From NCBI RefSeq assembly GCF_001507435.1, contig NZ_LMWH01000228.1:310001-374000 (forward strand): a stretch of 64,000 nt of DNA. The letters are read 5' to 3'. Both the position numbers and the translations under genes were made by a program. Positions 52,264 through 64,000 of this stretch are shown piece by piece. This DNA comes from Streptomyces sp. NRRL F-5122 (GTDB taxonomy: Bacteria > Actinomycetota > Actinomycetes > Streptomycetales > Streptomycetaceae). The notes below the pieces were generated by a model. It was not told the DNA's origin. It was given only the letters and a program-made list of their open reading frames with translations, and made no database searches. Position 1 is the stretch's first letter. Each line of letters opens with the position of its first letter.

Positions 52264-53373
52264 CTACCGCAACCGCCCCCGCTTCGCCTCCATCGCCGCC
52301 TTGCCCTGGGCCCCCTTGCGCTTCCACTCCCGGCGCAGCTCCGCCCGCACCCGGGCGTCCGTCTTGGCGACGATCCACTGGTTCTCGCGCAGCAACTTGC
52401 GGTAGCTCTCCAGCCGCCGCTGCGGCAGTTCGCCGTCCTCCACCGCCGCCCGCACCGCGCACCCCGGTTCCGCGTCGTGCGCGCAGTCCTGGAAGCGGCA
52501 CTTCGCGGCCAGGTCCTCGATCTCGGAGAACACCTGACCCACGCCGGTCTCGGCGTCCCACAGCCCCACCCCGCGCAGTCCCGGAGTGTCGATGAGGACT
52601 CCGCCGCCCGGCAGGGCGAGCAGATTTCGGGTGGTCGTGGTGTGCCGGCCCTTGCCGTCCATGTCCCGCGTGGCCTGCACCTCCATGATCTCCTCTCCCA
52701 GCAACGCGTTGGCCAGCGTGGACTTGCCCGCACCGGACTGGCCGAGCAGCACGGAGGTGCCACCGGAGAGGGTCTCGGCGAGGACGTCCAGCCCTTCGCC
52801 CCGCTGTGAACTGACGGCGAGCACCTGCACCCCGGGGGCCGTGGTCTCCACGTCCTGGACGAGATGCGACAGCGTCGTCACGTCCGGCACCAGATCGGCC
52901 TTGGTCAGCACCACGACGGGCTGGGCACCGGACTCCCAGGCCAGCGCGAGGAAACGCTCGACCCGGCCGAGGTCCAGTTCGAGGGCGAGCGAGACGGCGA
53001 CGACGGCGTGGTCGACGTTGGCCGCGAGGATCTGTCCCTCGGACCGCTTGGAGGAGGTGGAGCGCACGAAGGCGGTGCGACGCGGCAGATACGCCCGCAC
53101 ATAGCGGGGGCTGCCCGCGGGTTCGACGGCGACCCAGTCGCCGGTGCACACGACCCGCAGGGGGTCGTGCGGGGTGACGAAGGCGGTGTCGGCACGCAGC
53201 ACGCCGCCGGCGGTGACCACGTCGCACTGACCGCGGTCGACCCGGACGACCCGGCCGGCGACCAGACCTTCGGCGCCGTACGGCGCGAACGCCTCCGCCC
53301 ACCCGTCGTCCCAGCCGTAGGCGGAGAGAGCGGAGAACGCGGAAGACGGGGAGAAAGCAGAGCTGGAAGTCAA
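52264..53373 (-). CDS. rsgA: Small ribosomal subunit biogenesis GTPase RsgA
   Basis: This circularly permuted GTPase assists late 30S maturation. The 369 residues have an N-terminal OB-fold (GRVVRVDRGQCDVVTAGGVL). GTPase motifs follow in the permuted order G4 (VVVLTKADLV), G1 (LLGQSGAGKSTLANAL) and G3 (LIDTPGLRG). The C-terminal zinc knuckle is AKCRFQDCAHDAEPGCAV. The start is a TTG at 53373 with GAAGGG six bases upstream. An in-frame run of Ser/Ala/Phe residues opens the protein and may be disordered. A 23-residue ORF with a strong ribosome site precedes it by 60 bases on the same strand. Confidence 0.94.
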   Translation of the reverse strand: MTSSSAFSPSSAFSALSAYGWDDGWAEAFAPYGAEGLVAGRVVRVDRGQCDVVTAGGVLRADTAFVTPHDPLRVVCTGDWVAVEPAGSPRYVRAYLPRRTAFVRSTSSKRSEGQILAANVDHAVVAVSLALELDLGRVERFLALAWESGAQPVVVLTKADLVPDVTTLSHLVQDVETTAPGVQVLAVSSQRGEGLDVLAETLSGGTSVLLGQSGAGKSTLANALLGEEIMEVQATRDMDGKGRHTTTTRNLLALPGGGVLIDTPGLRGVGLWDAETGVGQVFSEIEDLAAKCRFQDCAHDAEPGCAVRAAVEDGELPQRRLESYRKLLRENQWIVAKTDARVRAELRREWKRKGAQGKAAMEAKRGRLR

Positions 53374-53433
53374 GGGAGACCCTTCACAAGGGTGGTCCCG
53401 GCGGGCGCGCGGACACGCGCTTCGATCGGAGTG

Positions 53434-53505
53434 TCAGCCGGTGACCACGGAGGTGGACTTGATGATCGTCTGAACGCGGGCAGCGCTCGTCGCAAGGACA
53501 GTCAT
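53434..53505 (-). CDS. 23-residue ORF upstream of rsgA
   Basis: ATG 53505 has an excellent ribosome site, GGGAGGT, seven bases upstream, and ends at TGA 53434. The peptide begins MTVLATSAARVQTIIK and ends STSVVTG. It is rich in Thr, Ser, Val and Ala, with two positive charges and no Cys. rsgA's TTG start lies 60 bases downstream, so the two could share an mRNA. It may be a regulatory leader peptide or an independent small protein. No family is recognised. Evidence is the ribosome site plus an intact frame. Confidence 0.5.
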   Translation of the reverse strand: MTVLATSAARVQTIIKSTSVVTG

Positions 53506-53696
53506 CGGTCAACACCTCCCGTTCTCCACTCGTCCGTCGGCGGCCGCCGACGGACGCCGCTCGAAAACACGCTCACCTTAGAGGGTGCCGCTCCCGGGTG
53601 CCAGCGAATTTCCGCCCGGACGGTCACCGTGTCGCGACCGCCTCGTCGGCGGGTGTGCCTGCGGGGCCGGCAGGGCGCCGACCCCTTGCGCCGGGG

Positions 53697-55190
53697 TCAG
53701 CCCGCCGTCGAGCAGCGAAGCCCGTTCACCGTGAAGCGGCTCGGCACCGCGTTGCTGTCGTGCCACGACGACAGGAAGCCGAACGCGAACGTGCCGTTCG
53801 CGGCGACCTCCTTGTTGTATGCGGCGGCCTTCGCCGTGACCCGCGAGCCGACCTGTGCGAACGTCCCGTCCCACATCTGGGTGATGCGCTGGCCGTTCTC
53901 GAACGTCCAGCCGACGCTCCAGCCGTCCAGCGCCCCCGCCGTGGTGACCGTGACAGTGGCCTGGAAGCCGTTCGACCACTCGCTGTCCACGTGGTAGCGG
54001 ACGCGGCAGGGCGCCGGGGTGGCCTTGTCCGGTTCGGGCGCGCCGGGCGGGTCGGCGACCGGGCTCGTGGACTTCCCCTGCGGTTCCGCGTCGGAGTCCG
54101 GACTCTTCGTGACGGCGGCCGAGCGGGACGGACGCGTGGTCGGTGAGGCGCCGACCGTGGTCTCGCCGGTGACCGGGCCGAGGGACGGCACCGCCGGCCT
54201 CGGGTCGGCGGCCCGCCGGTTGTCGCCCACGTCGCCGCCCGCGGTCGTCCGGCCGCCCGAGTCCCCCAGCTGCATGAGCGAGACCGTCAGTGCCAGGCCG
54301 GACACGATCACCGCGGCCGCCAGGATCCCGGCGCGGCCGATCCGGGGCCGTGCCTCGGTGCCGACCGCGACGCCCCGGTCCGTGCCCGCGTCCGTGCGTC
54401 CCCCGCTGAGCCCGGCCTCCGCCGCCCGGCGCCGCCGTTCCAGATAGGCGAGCCCGCCCCAGCCGATCACACCACTCGCCAGCGCCGCGGCCGTCTCCCC
54501 GCCGTGCAGCCGCAGACACGCCGCGGCCTCCGCGCACTCCACGCAGGTGGCGAGGTGCCGCGAGAGGTCCTCGGGCGTCTCGGCGCCCGACGAGCGGGTG
54601 ACCGCGTCGAGGAGCCGCGCATAGCTGCGGCACTCGGCGTCCATGGGTGTGTCGAGGTGGTTGCGCCGGCAGCGGTCCCTGAACAGCCCCCGGACTTCGG
54701 TGAGTTCGACGGAGGCGGCCACCGGGTCCAGACCGAGCCTTCGTGCCGCGTCGGGCAGCGGCAGCGCCTCGACCTCCACCAGCCACAGCAGCGCGGCGTC
54801 CGCCTCGTGCATGTCCTTGAGCGCCCGCAGCGCCAACGGCCGCTGGAGGGGCGGCCCGGTGTACCGCGCGGCCTGCCCGGAGTGGAGCCACAGCCGCAGT
54901 TCGGGGTCGAGCCGATGCCCGGTTCCCTGTGCCTCCCACGCCTCGGCGGTGGTACGCACGGCGGTGAGCAGCAGCGGAATCCCGGGCAGCCGGGCAGTGC
55001 GGCGCCCACCCCTCGCCGGGGGCTCATCGGCGCGGGCCTCCCGCACGCCGCGGGAGAACGCCTCCGTGGCCAGTTGTCTGCCCGCGGCCGAGCCGGACGT
55101 GCACAGGTCCGCGTACGACAGCACCGCGTCCCAGCTTTCCGAGAACAGCGCGGCCTCGGTGGCGTCCTGAGGGGTCGGCAGGTCGGGCAT
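53697..55190 (-). CDS. Membrane protein: sigma-like domain, zinc finger, TM helix and extracellular CBM2
   Basis: The 497 residues follow AGGAG and ATG 55190. Residues about 15-180 resemble an ECF sigma factor. They contain a region-2-like segment (AAGRQLATEAFSRGVREARA) and a region-4-like HTH (LRALKDMHEADAALLWLVEV, LPDAARRLGLDPVAASVELT). Residues 211-220 (RHLATCVECA) match the anti-sigma zinc-finger pattern H-x3-C-x2-C. One membrane helix lies at about 287-306 (AGILAAAVIVSGLALTVSLM). A Pro/Thr/Ser linker leads to a C-terminal CBM2-like cellulose-binding module from about residue 393 (CRVRYHVDSEWSNGFQATVT, DGWSVGWTFENGQRITQMWD). Topology would put the sigma-like half inside and CBM2 outside. 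This suggests a polysaccharide sensor (inference). Confidence 0.8.
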   Translation of the reverse strand: MPDLPTPQDATEAALFSESWDAVLSYADLCTSGSAAGRQLATEAFSRGVREARADEPPARGGRRTARLPGIPLLLTAVRTTAEAWEAQGTGHRLDPELRLWLHSGQAARYTGPPLQRPLALRALKDMHEADAALLWLVEVEALPLPDAARRLGLDPVAASVELTEVRGLFRDRCRRNHLDTPMDAECRSYARLLDAVTRSSGAETPEDLSRHLATCVECAEAAACLRLHGGETAAALASGVIGWGGLAYLERRRRAAEAGLSGGRTDAGTDRGVAVGTEARPRIGRAGILAAAVIVSGLALTVSLMQLGDSGGRTTAGGDVGDNRRAADPRPAVPSLGPVTGETTVGASPTTRPSRSAAVTKSPDSDAEPQGKSTSPVADPPGAPEPDKATPAPCRVRYHVDSEWSNGFQATVTVTTAGALDGWSVGWTFENGQRITQMWDGTFAQVGSRVTAKAAAYNKEVAANGTFAFGFLSSWHDSNAVPSRFTVNGLRCSTAG

Positions 55191-55226
55191 GGCGTGCTCC
55201 TGCTTCCGCTGCTTCCACAAGCAAAT

Positions 55227-55255
55227 TCAACTCACCTGACATACAAGGGAGTTGA
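55227..55255. repeat. Inverted repeat upstream of the CBM2 sensor gene
   Basis: TCAACTC (55227-55233) and GAGTTGA (55249-55255) are inverted, extended by CCT/AGG with one bulged A. It lies 37 bases before the start codon of the sensor gene, so it is either an operator or a leader hairpin. Confidence 0.45.
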
Positions 55256-55407
55256 GATCGCCTCACGGCAGGCCCAGAGCCTTTCACGGTTCTCACACAA
55301 CTGACAAGCGGCGTATTCAATTGCCGCCGGGCGGTCCGTGCGCGCTGTTCAGTTGTACGGATCGCGACCCCGCGGCGACTCGGCGTGCGGGGCACACGAT
55401 CGCGTCG

Positions 55408-56739
55408 TCACGCGTGGGACGGCTCCTCGGCACCCTCCCGCGCCGGAAGGCTGTCCATGAAGGAACTGACGGAGAACACCGCGCGGCCGGGTCCGGGCGG
55501 GCCGTAGCCGGGGGGCGAGGAGAGCCCGAAGTCGTCCATGGTGGCGCGGTAGGCCTCCAGCAGGCGGATGTGGTACTCGAGCGGCGCTCCCTGTGGATTG
55601 GCCTTGCCGAGCGGCGTCGTCGGCTCCGGGCACCAGGTGGTGAAACGGGGGGTGATGCCGTGCGACATGAAGAAGCGCAGACCCTCCGTGGTCGAGGCGA
55701 TCGCCTCGTCGACCGTGGCGAAGCCGAAGGGCTCGGCCATCTCCACACCCGCCACGAAGTTGGGGATCACATTGCGGGCGCCGAAGACGTCCGCCGAGTC
55801 GAGGATGCGCCGGTGCCACTCGTCACGGCCGACGTATCGCTCCTTGCCCGGGCAGTACAGCTCGAACAGGCGCCGGTCCCACACCTCGAAGTTGGGGTGG
55901 TAGATCTGCACGCCGTAGTCCTTGAACCGCTGCACATCGGCCTTCGGCAGCGCCTGCGCCACGACCTTGCCGATCCAGCGGCCCGGGAAGCGCTCCTCGA
56001 TGGCCTTGGCGTAGTGCCCGTAGAAGTCCGCCTCGTCCCGGCCGGCGACCGTCTTGGTGATCGCGCCGCCGGTGAGCGTGTAGGCGGTGGAGGCATTCTG
56101 GGTGTCGTACCGGTCGATGATCTCCAGCGCCTCGAGCACCTCCTCGACGTCCTTGACGCCGGTGTAGGGCCGCCCGGCCGCCTTGTGCTGGCGCCAGTTG
56201 TGGTTGATGTCGCAGTACTGGCACTCCTCCTTGGCGCCGAAGTACTGGCACACACGGAACACGGTGAGGTAGATCAGGTAGCCCCACTGGATCGTCGGGG
56301 CCACCTCCATCACGGACTTCCCGTTGGAGAGGGTGTGCCGGTAGTACTCCGGCATCGGCGGCACCCCGACGTCCGCGATCCGTCGCCCGTCGAGGTAGAG
56401 GCCGAGCATCCCTTCCTCGTCGGCGGCCACGCGGTACGGCGAGGCCGGATTGACCCTGACCGAGACGACGGTGCGCCGCAGGTCGTACGGGCCGCCGGTG
56501 AGGATGATCTCCTCGGGCGGGCGCCGCAGCGCGGCCTCGCCGAGCTCGGGCAGGGTGCCGTGGTCGAAGGAGAAGATGAAGTAGGACTTCGGTTTGACCT
56601 CGCCGCCCTCGTTGTCGGACAGGGCGGACGCGTCGAAGGCCACACCCCCGCGGAGCAGGTCTTCCTTGAAGACGGCTTCCCGCGGAACGTGCGGGAATCG
56701 CTCCATCAGATCCTCGACCAGTGCGGTGCGGCTGCCCAT
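55408..56739 (-). CDS. Radical SAM protein with non-canonical cysteine spacing
   Basis: The 443 residues follow GGAGGAG and ATG 56739. The N-terminal about 150 residues are a separate domain (FPHVPREAVFKEDLLRGGVA, SVRVNPASPYRVAADEEGML). The radical SAM barrel begins with FRVCQYFGAKEECQYCDINH, in which the cysteines are spaced C-x8-C-x2-C and not C-x3-C-x2-C. Barrel strands continue as YTLTGGAITKTV (GGE-like SAM contact), GVQIYHPNFEVWD, NVIPNFVAGVEMAEPFGFAT and TPRFTTWCPEP. I recall similar proteins annotated as radical SAM in actinomycetes, some in nitrilase-linked clusters, but cannot assign a reaction. It is divergent from alditol oxidase. Confidence 0.85.
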   Translation of the reverse strand: MGSRTALVEDLMERFPHVPREAVFKEDLLRGGVAFDASALSDNEGGEVKPKSYFIFSFDHGTLPELGEAALRRPPEEIILTGGPYDLRRTVVSVRVNPASPYRVAADEEGMLGLYLDGRRIADVGVPPMPEYYRHTLSNGKSVMEVAPTIQWGYLIYLTVFRVCQYFGAKEECQYCDINHNWRQHKAAGRPYTGVKDVEEVLEALEIIDRYDTQNASTAYTLTGGAITKTVAGRDEADFYGHYAKAIEERFPGRWIGKVVAQALPKADVQRFKDYGVQIYHPNFEVWDRRLFELYCPGKERYVGRDEWHRRILDSADVFGARNVIPNFVAGVEMAEPFGFATVDEAIASTTEGLRFFMSHGITPRFTTWCPEPTTPLGKANPQGAPLEYHIRLLEAYRATMDDFGLSSPPGYGPPGPGRAVFSVSSFMDSLPAREGAEEPSHA

Positions 56740-58350
<1,611 letters not shown>

Positions 58351-58411
58351 GGGCGGCCGGGGTGAGCCGGCCGAGGTGAGTCACCGGCGGCCGGCAGACT
58401 TCGTACACCCC

Positions 58412-58434
58412 CTTTCCTAACCCCTTGTAGAAAG
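58412..58434. promoter_or_regulatory. Candidate operator of the ROK gene
   Basis: CTTTC (58412-58416) and GAAAG (58430-58434) are inverted around 13 bases and overlap the predicted -35. The right arm continues into GAAAGCGCT, which resembles a LacI-type half site. Either the ROK protein itself or a LacI-family repressor could bind. Confidence 0.4.
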
Positions 58435-58453
58435 CGCTGCCCGGACATAGGCT
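58425..58453 (+). promoter_or_regulatory. Predicted promoter of the ROK gene
   Basis: TTGTAG (58425-58430) and TAGGCT (58448-58453) are exactly 17 bases apart, about 50 bases before the GTG start at 58509. Confidence 0.5.
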
Positions 58454-58508
58454 CGCGCCGCGCCGAGGCACCGGGACCCGGCATGACCCGAGGGGGGACC
58501 GAGGGGAC

Positions 58509-59768
58509 GTGTCCGCCAAGTCCACGTCACGCGACATCCGCACCGCGAACCGGTACGAGGTGCTGCGCCAGATCATCGCCCGCTCCCCCACCTCCCGGCA
58601 GGAGCTGGCGGCCGCCACCGGACTCAGCCTGGCCACGGTCGCCACCCTCGTCGGCGAGTTGCTCGACCTCGGCATGCTGACCGAGGTCGGCTTCGAGGAC
58701 TCGGCGGGCGGCAGACCACGCGGACTGATCGCCGTGAACCCCTCGGGCGGCGCGCTGATCGGCGTCGACATCGCGGAGACCTATGTCCGCGTCGAGCTGT
58801 TCGATCTGGCGCTCGGCATGCTGGCCCGCGCCGGCGAGGAGATGGAGCCCGGCGGCAAGCGCCCGGAACAGGTCGCCGCCCATGTGGCCGCTGCCGTCGG
58901 CACGGTGGTCTCCCGGGCCGGCGTGGGAAGCGACCGGGTCCTGGGCGTGGGCGTCAGCGTGCCGGGCCAGGTCGACCGCGACCGCGGCGTCTGCGTGTAC
59001 GCCGCCAACTGGGACTGGCACGAGGTACAGCTGCTCGGACTGCTCGCCCGGCACATCGCCCACCCTCTGTACCTGGACAACCCGCTGCGCGCGTGCACGA
59101 TCGCCGAGCTGTGGTTCGGGGCGGCCCGCGGGCGTGGGGACACGGTGGTCGTCAATCTGGGCACCGGCGTCGGAGCCGGGCTCGCACTGGGCGGCGGACT
59201 GCACCGGGGCGTCAGCAACAGCGCCGGGGAGTGGGGCCATACAACACTGGTCCTGGACGGGCGCCCGTGCCACTGCGGCAACCACGGCTGCGTCGAGACC
59301 TACGTCGGGGCTCCCGGCATCATGACGAACCTGCGGGAACTCAGCCCGCACAGCCCGCTGCTGCACCCCGAGGACCAGACCGCCACGATCGAGGCGCTCG
59401 CCCAAGGTGTCACCGCCGGGGAACCGGTCGCGCTCGAGGTCCTGAGGACCACTGCCCGCTACCTCGGCGCGGGGATCGCCGACCTGGTCAATCTCCTCAA
59501 CCCCGAGGTGGTCGTGCTCAGCAGCTGGGTCGCGGCCGCACTCGGTACGCCGTTGCTGAACGAGGTGCGCGCCGCCGTCGGCAGGCATGCGCTCAGCCGG
59601 CCCTTCGCCGTCACCGAGATCGTCCTTTCCCCCGTCCAAACCGACCCGGTGTGCCTCGGAGCCGCGGCCTTCGCCCTCGAAGGGGCGCTCGGATCGCCGC
59701 GCAGAGGACACGTCAAAACCGTCGGACGACCCGCCACGCCAAGGAGCCGCACCGCACCGTCCTCATGA
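58509..59768 (+). CDS. ROK-family sugar-responsive transcriptional regulator
   Basis: The 419 residues have an N-terminal winged helix (RDIRTANRYEVLRQIIARSP, SRQELAAATGLSLATVATLV). A ROK domain follows, with ATP-site-like segments (LIGVDIAETYVRVELFDLAL, NLGTGVGAGLALGGGL) and the ROK zinc signature GEWGHTTLVLDGRPCHCGNH with GCVETYVG. The E-x-G-H and C-x-C-G-x(2)-G-C elements are intact, so a structural zinc is expected. Such XylR/NagC-type repressors bind sugars as inducers. The beta-galactosidase gene lies 213 bases downstream and is its probable target. GTG 58509 has GAGGGG close upstream. Confidence 0.9.
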   Translation: MSAKSTSRDIRTANRYEVLRQIIARSPTSRQELAAATGLSLATVATLVGELLDLGMLTEVGFEDSAGGRPRGLIAVNPSGGALIGVDIAETYVRVELFDLALGMLARAGEEMEPGGKRPEQVAAHVAAAVGTVVSRAGVGSDRVLGVGVSVPGQVDRDRGVCVYAANWDWHEVQLLGLLARHIAHPLYLDNPLRACTIAELWFGAARGRGDTVVVNLGTGVGAGLALGGGLHRGVSNSAGEWGHTTLVLDGRPCHCGNHGCVETYVGAPGIMTNLRELSPHSPLLHPEDQTATIEALAQGVTAGEPVALEVLRTTARYLGAGIADLVNLLNPEVVVLSSWVAAALGTPLLNEVRAAVGRHALSRPFAVTEIVLSPVQTDPVCLGAAAFALEGALGSPRRGHVKTVGRPATPRSRTAPSS

Positions 59769-59788
59769 CGACGGAAGGGATGCACCGT

Positions 59789-62843
<3,055 letters not shown>

Positions 62844-62983
62844 CCGACAGGGTCCGGATGCCGTTCGCGGCCGTCCGGCAGAAGAGCTCCCTCCGGGCAC
62901 GTTCCGGGGAAGTCTTCGGCCGGCCGGCCGCGGTCACGTCCGGACCGATATCCGCTGATCCGACGGACCAGGAGGCCCGCAGC

Positions 62984-63025
62984 ATGAACCCAGCACCCGC
63001 TGTCCCCCGGAGGTTCGTCCAGTGA
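62984..63025 (+). CDS. 13-residue ORF coupled to the ABC transporter gene
   Basis: ATG 62984 has AGGAGG eight bases upstream and encodes MNPAPAVPRRFVQ. Its stop codon overlaps the GTG start of the ABC ATPase (GTGA). The downstream gene's own GGAGG lies inside this ORF. It may be a translational-coupling leader or the last trace of a lost upstream gene. Confidence 0.4.
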   Translation: MNPAPAVPRRFVQ

Positions 63026-64000
63026 CCCGCAGTGGCGCGAGGCCGGTCGCGCACCACATCGAGGTCCGCGGCCTTTCGCGGACGTTCCGAACCACCGTGC
63101 GCCGCCCCGGGTTCGGGGGTGCGCTCCGGTCTCTGGTCAACCCCGAGCGAGTGGCCAAGCACGCCGTCTCGGGCATCACCTTCGATGTCGCCCCGGGTGA
63201 GCTCCTCGCCCTGCTCGGACCGAACGGCGCCGGGAAGTCGACCACCATCAAGATGCTCACCGGGATCCTCACCCCCACCTCCGGCGTGGCGCGGGTCGCG
63301 GGCGTGGTGCCGTACGAGGACCGGCAGCGCAACGCCCGCAACATCGGCGCGGTGTTCGGCCAGCGCACCCAGCTGTGGTGGGACCTGCCGGTGCGCGAGT
63401 CCTTCTCGATCCTGCGCGACATCTACGAGGTGCCGAGAGCCGAACACGCCACGCGGCTCAAGGAGTTCGACGACCTGCTGGAGCTCTCCTCCTTCTGGGA
63501 CACCCGCGTTCGCCATCTCTCCCTCGGCCAGCGGGTGCGCTGCGACCTGGCCGCGGCGCTGCTCCACGACCCACAGGTGGTCTTCCTCGACGAGCCGACG
63601 ATCGGCATGGACGTGGTGGTCAAGGAACAGGTGCGCGAGTTCCTGCGGCACCAGGTGGAGGAGCGCGGCCGGACAGTGCTGCTGACGACGCACGACATGA
63701 CCGAGGTCGAGCGGCTCGCCGAGCGGGTGGTCCTGATCAATCACGGACGGCTGGTCCTGGACGGCACCCTGGACGAGATCCGCCGCACGTTCGGCTCGAC
63801 GTGGCAGGTGCGGGTGACGCCGGCCGATCCGCACACCGAGGTCGCACCCCTGCCGGGCATCGCGCTGCTGCGGCGAGAGGGGCCCCAGGCCGTCTTCGGC
63901 CCCGAGGGTCCCGGGGCCCCGACGGTCCACCAGGCCCTGAAGCAGATCGTGGAGCGGTACGAACTGACGGATCTCGCGATCGACGAGGCCGACCTGGAGG
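63022..64000 (+). CDS. ABC-2 type transporter ATP-binding protein (partial)
   Basis: GTG 63022 follows GGAGG by eight bases, and the frame is open to the window end (about 326 residues seen). An N-terminal segment of about 50 residues (RTTVRRPGFGGALRSLVNPE) precedes the nucleotide-binding domain. This has Walker A LLGPNGAGKSTTIKMLTG, the Q-loop in AVFGQRTQLWWDLPVRESFS, the signature HLSLGQRVRCDLAAALLHDP, Walker B VVFLDEPTIGMD and the H-loop LLTTHDM. The extra N-terminal stretch and QRTQLWWD motif are typical of ATPases paired with two ABC-2 (DUF990-type) permeases, probably encoded just beyond the window. Substrate is unknown, probably drug or lipid export. Confidence 0.93.
   Translation, partial: MTRSGARPVAHHIEVRGLSRTFRTTVRRPGFGGALRSLVNPERVAKHAVSGITFDVAPGELLALLGPNGAGKSTTIKMLTGILTPTSGVARVAGVVPYEDRQRNARNIGAVFGQRTQLWWDLPVRESFSILRDIYEVPRAEHATRLKEFDDLLELSSFWDTRVRHLSLGQRVRCDLAAALLHDPQVVFLDEPTIGMDVVVKEQVREFLRHQVEERGRTVLLTTHDMTEVERLAERVVLINHGRLVLDGTLDEIRRTFGSTWQVRVTPADPHTEVAPLPGIALLRREGPQAVFGPEGPGAPTVHQALKQIVERYELTDLAIDEADLE

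Noticed and set aside
50237..53302. Minus-strand open frame of 1021 codons spanning ogt, Ada-AlkA and rsgA
   Set aside because: Only its last 167 codons (ogt) are real. The rest is out of frame with two well-supported genes.

Overview
This is a 64 kb stretch of a high-GC actinobacterial chromosome, almost certainly Streptomyces. The evidence is strongly GC-biased third codon positions, frequent GTG starts behind GGAGG-type ribosome sites, leaderless genes, and gene families typical of the genus: alditol oxidase, furA-katG, DUF2637, LAL and LuxR regulators, and RsbW-like ATPases. The gene order recalls, from memory, the S. coelicolor region that carries alditol oxidase, rsgA, ada/ogt, acyl-CoA synthetases and glyoxylate carboligase. 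I see no rRNA, tRNA, CRISPR array, insertion sequence or large biosynthetic cluster.

Region 1 (1-6.6 kb) holds glyoxylate assimilation. hyi-glxR runs rightward and gcl leftward, separated by small hypothetical genes. Both transcription units carry an IclR-type 15-bp operator just downstream of the predicted transcription start. Region 2 (6.6-14.5 kb) has two translationally coupled acyl-CoA synthetases divergent from a GAF-LuxR regulator, then a giant LAL regulator and a gutted trypsin pseudogene. Region 3 (14.5-26.6 kb) has an AlkZ-like glycosylase, a P-loop kinase, CorA, a secreted M1 peptidase, furA-katG, a NodB lipoprotein whose promoter lies inside a 32-bp palindrome, a DUF2278 protein, and an SRPBCC/methyltransferase pair.

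Region 4 (26.6-36.2 kb) is a purine catabolic block. It encodes XdhC, an NCS2 purine permease and three-subunit xanthine dehydrogenase, divergent from a PucR regulator. Together with region 1 it covers the purine end and the glyoxylate end of one route (xanthine, urate, allantoin, glyoxylate, glycerate). Urate and allantoin enzymes are not in the window. Region 5 (36.2-48.7 kb) contains a GntR/FCD regulator, an iron-box-controlled FhuF-like protein, a DUF2637 membrane protein, an RsbW-like ATPase, a secreted Gly/Asn-rich protein with a possible leaderless leader ORF, a PoxB-like ThDP enzyme, a PP2C-like protein, a TrmB/LuxR-type regulator and a GH95-like enzyme.

Region 6 (48.7-64 kb) has a secreted SGNH esterase, then ogt, an Ada-AlkA fusion and rsgA on one strand with an unannotated 23-residue ORF upstream. 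Next come a single-chain sigma-like/zinc-finger/transmembrane/CBM2 protein (the most unusual architecture here), a radical SAM protein with non-canonical cysteine spacing, alditol oxidase, a ROK regulator, a GH2 beta-galactosidase and the start of an ABC-2 exporter ATPase that runs off the end.

All calls come from reading the sequence. Family names rest on recalled motifs and not on searches, and regulator-operator pairings are inference.
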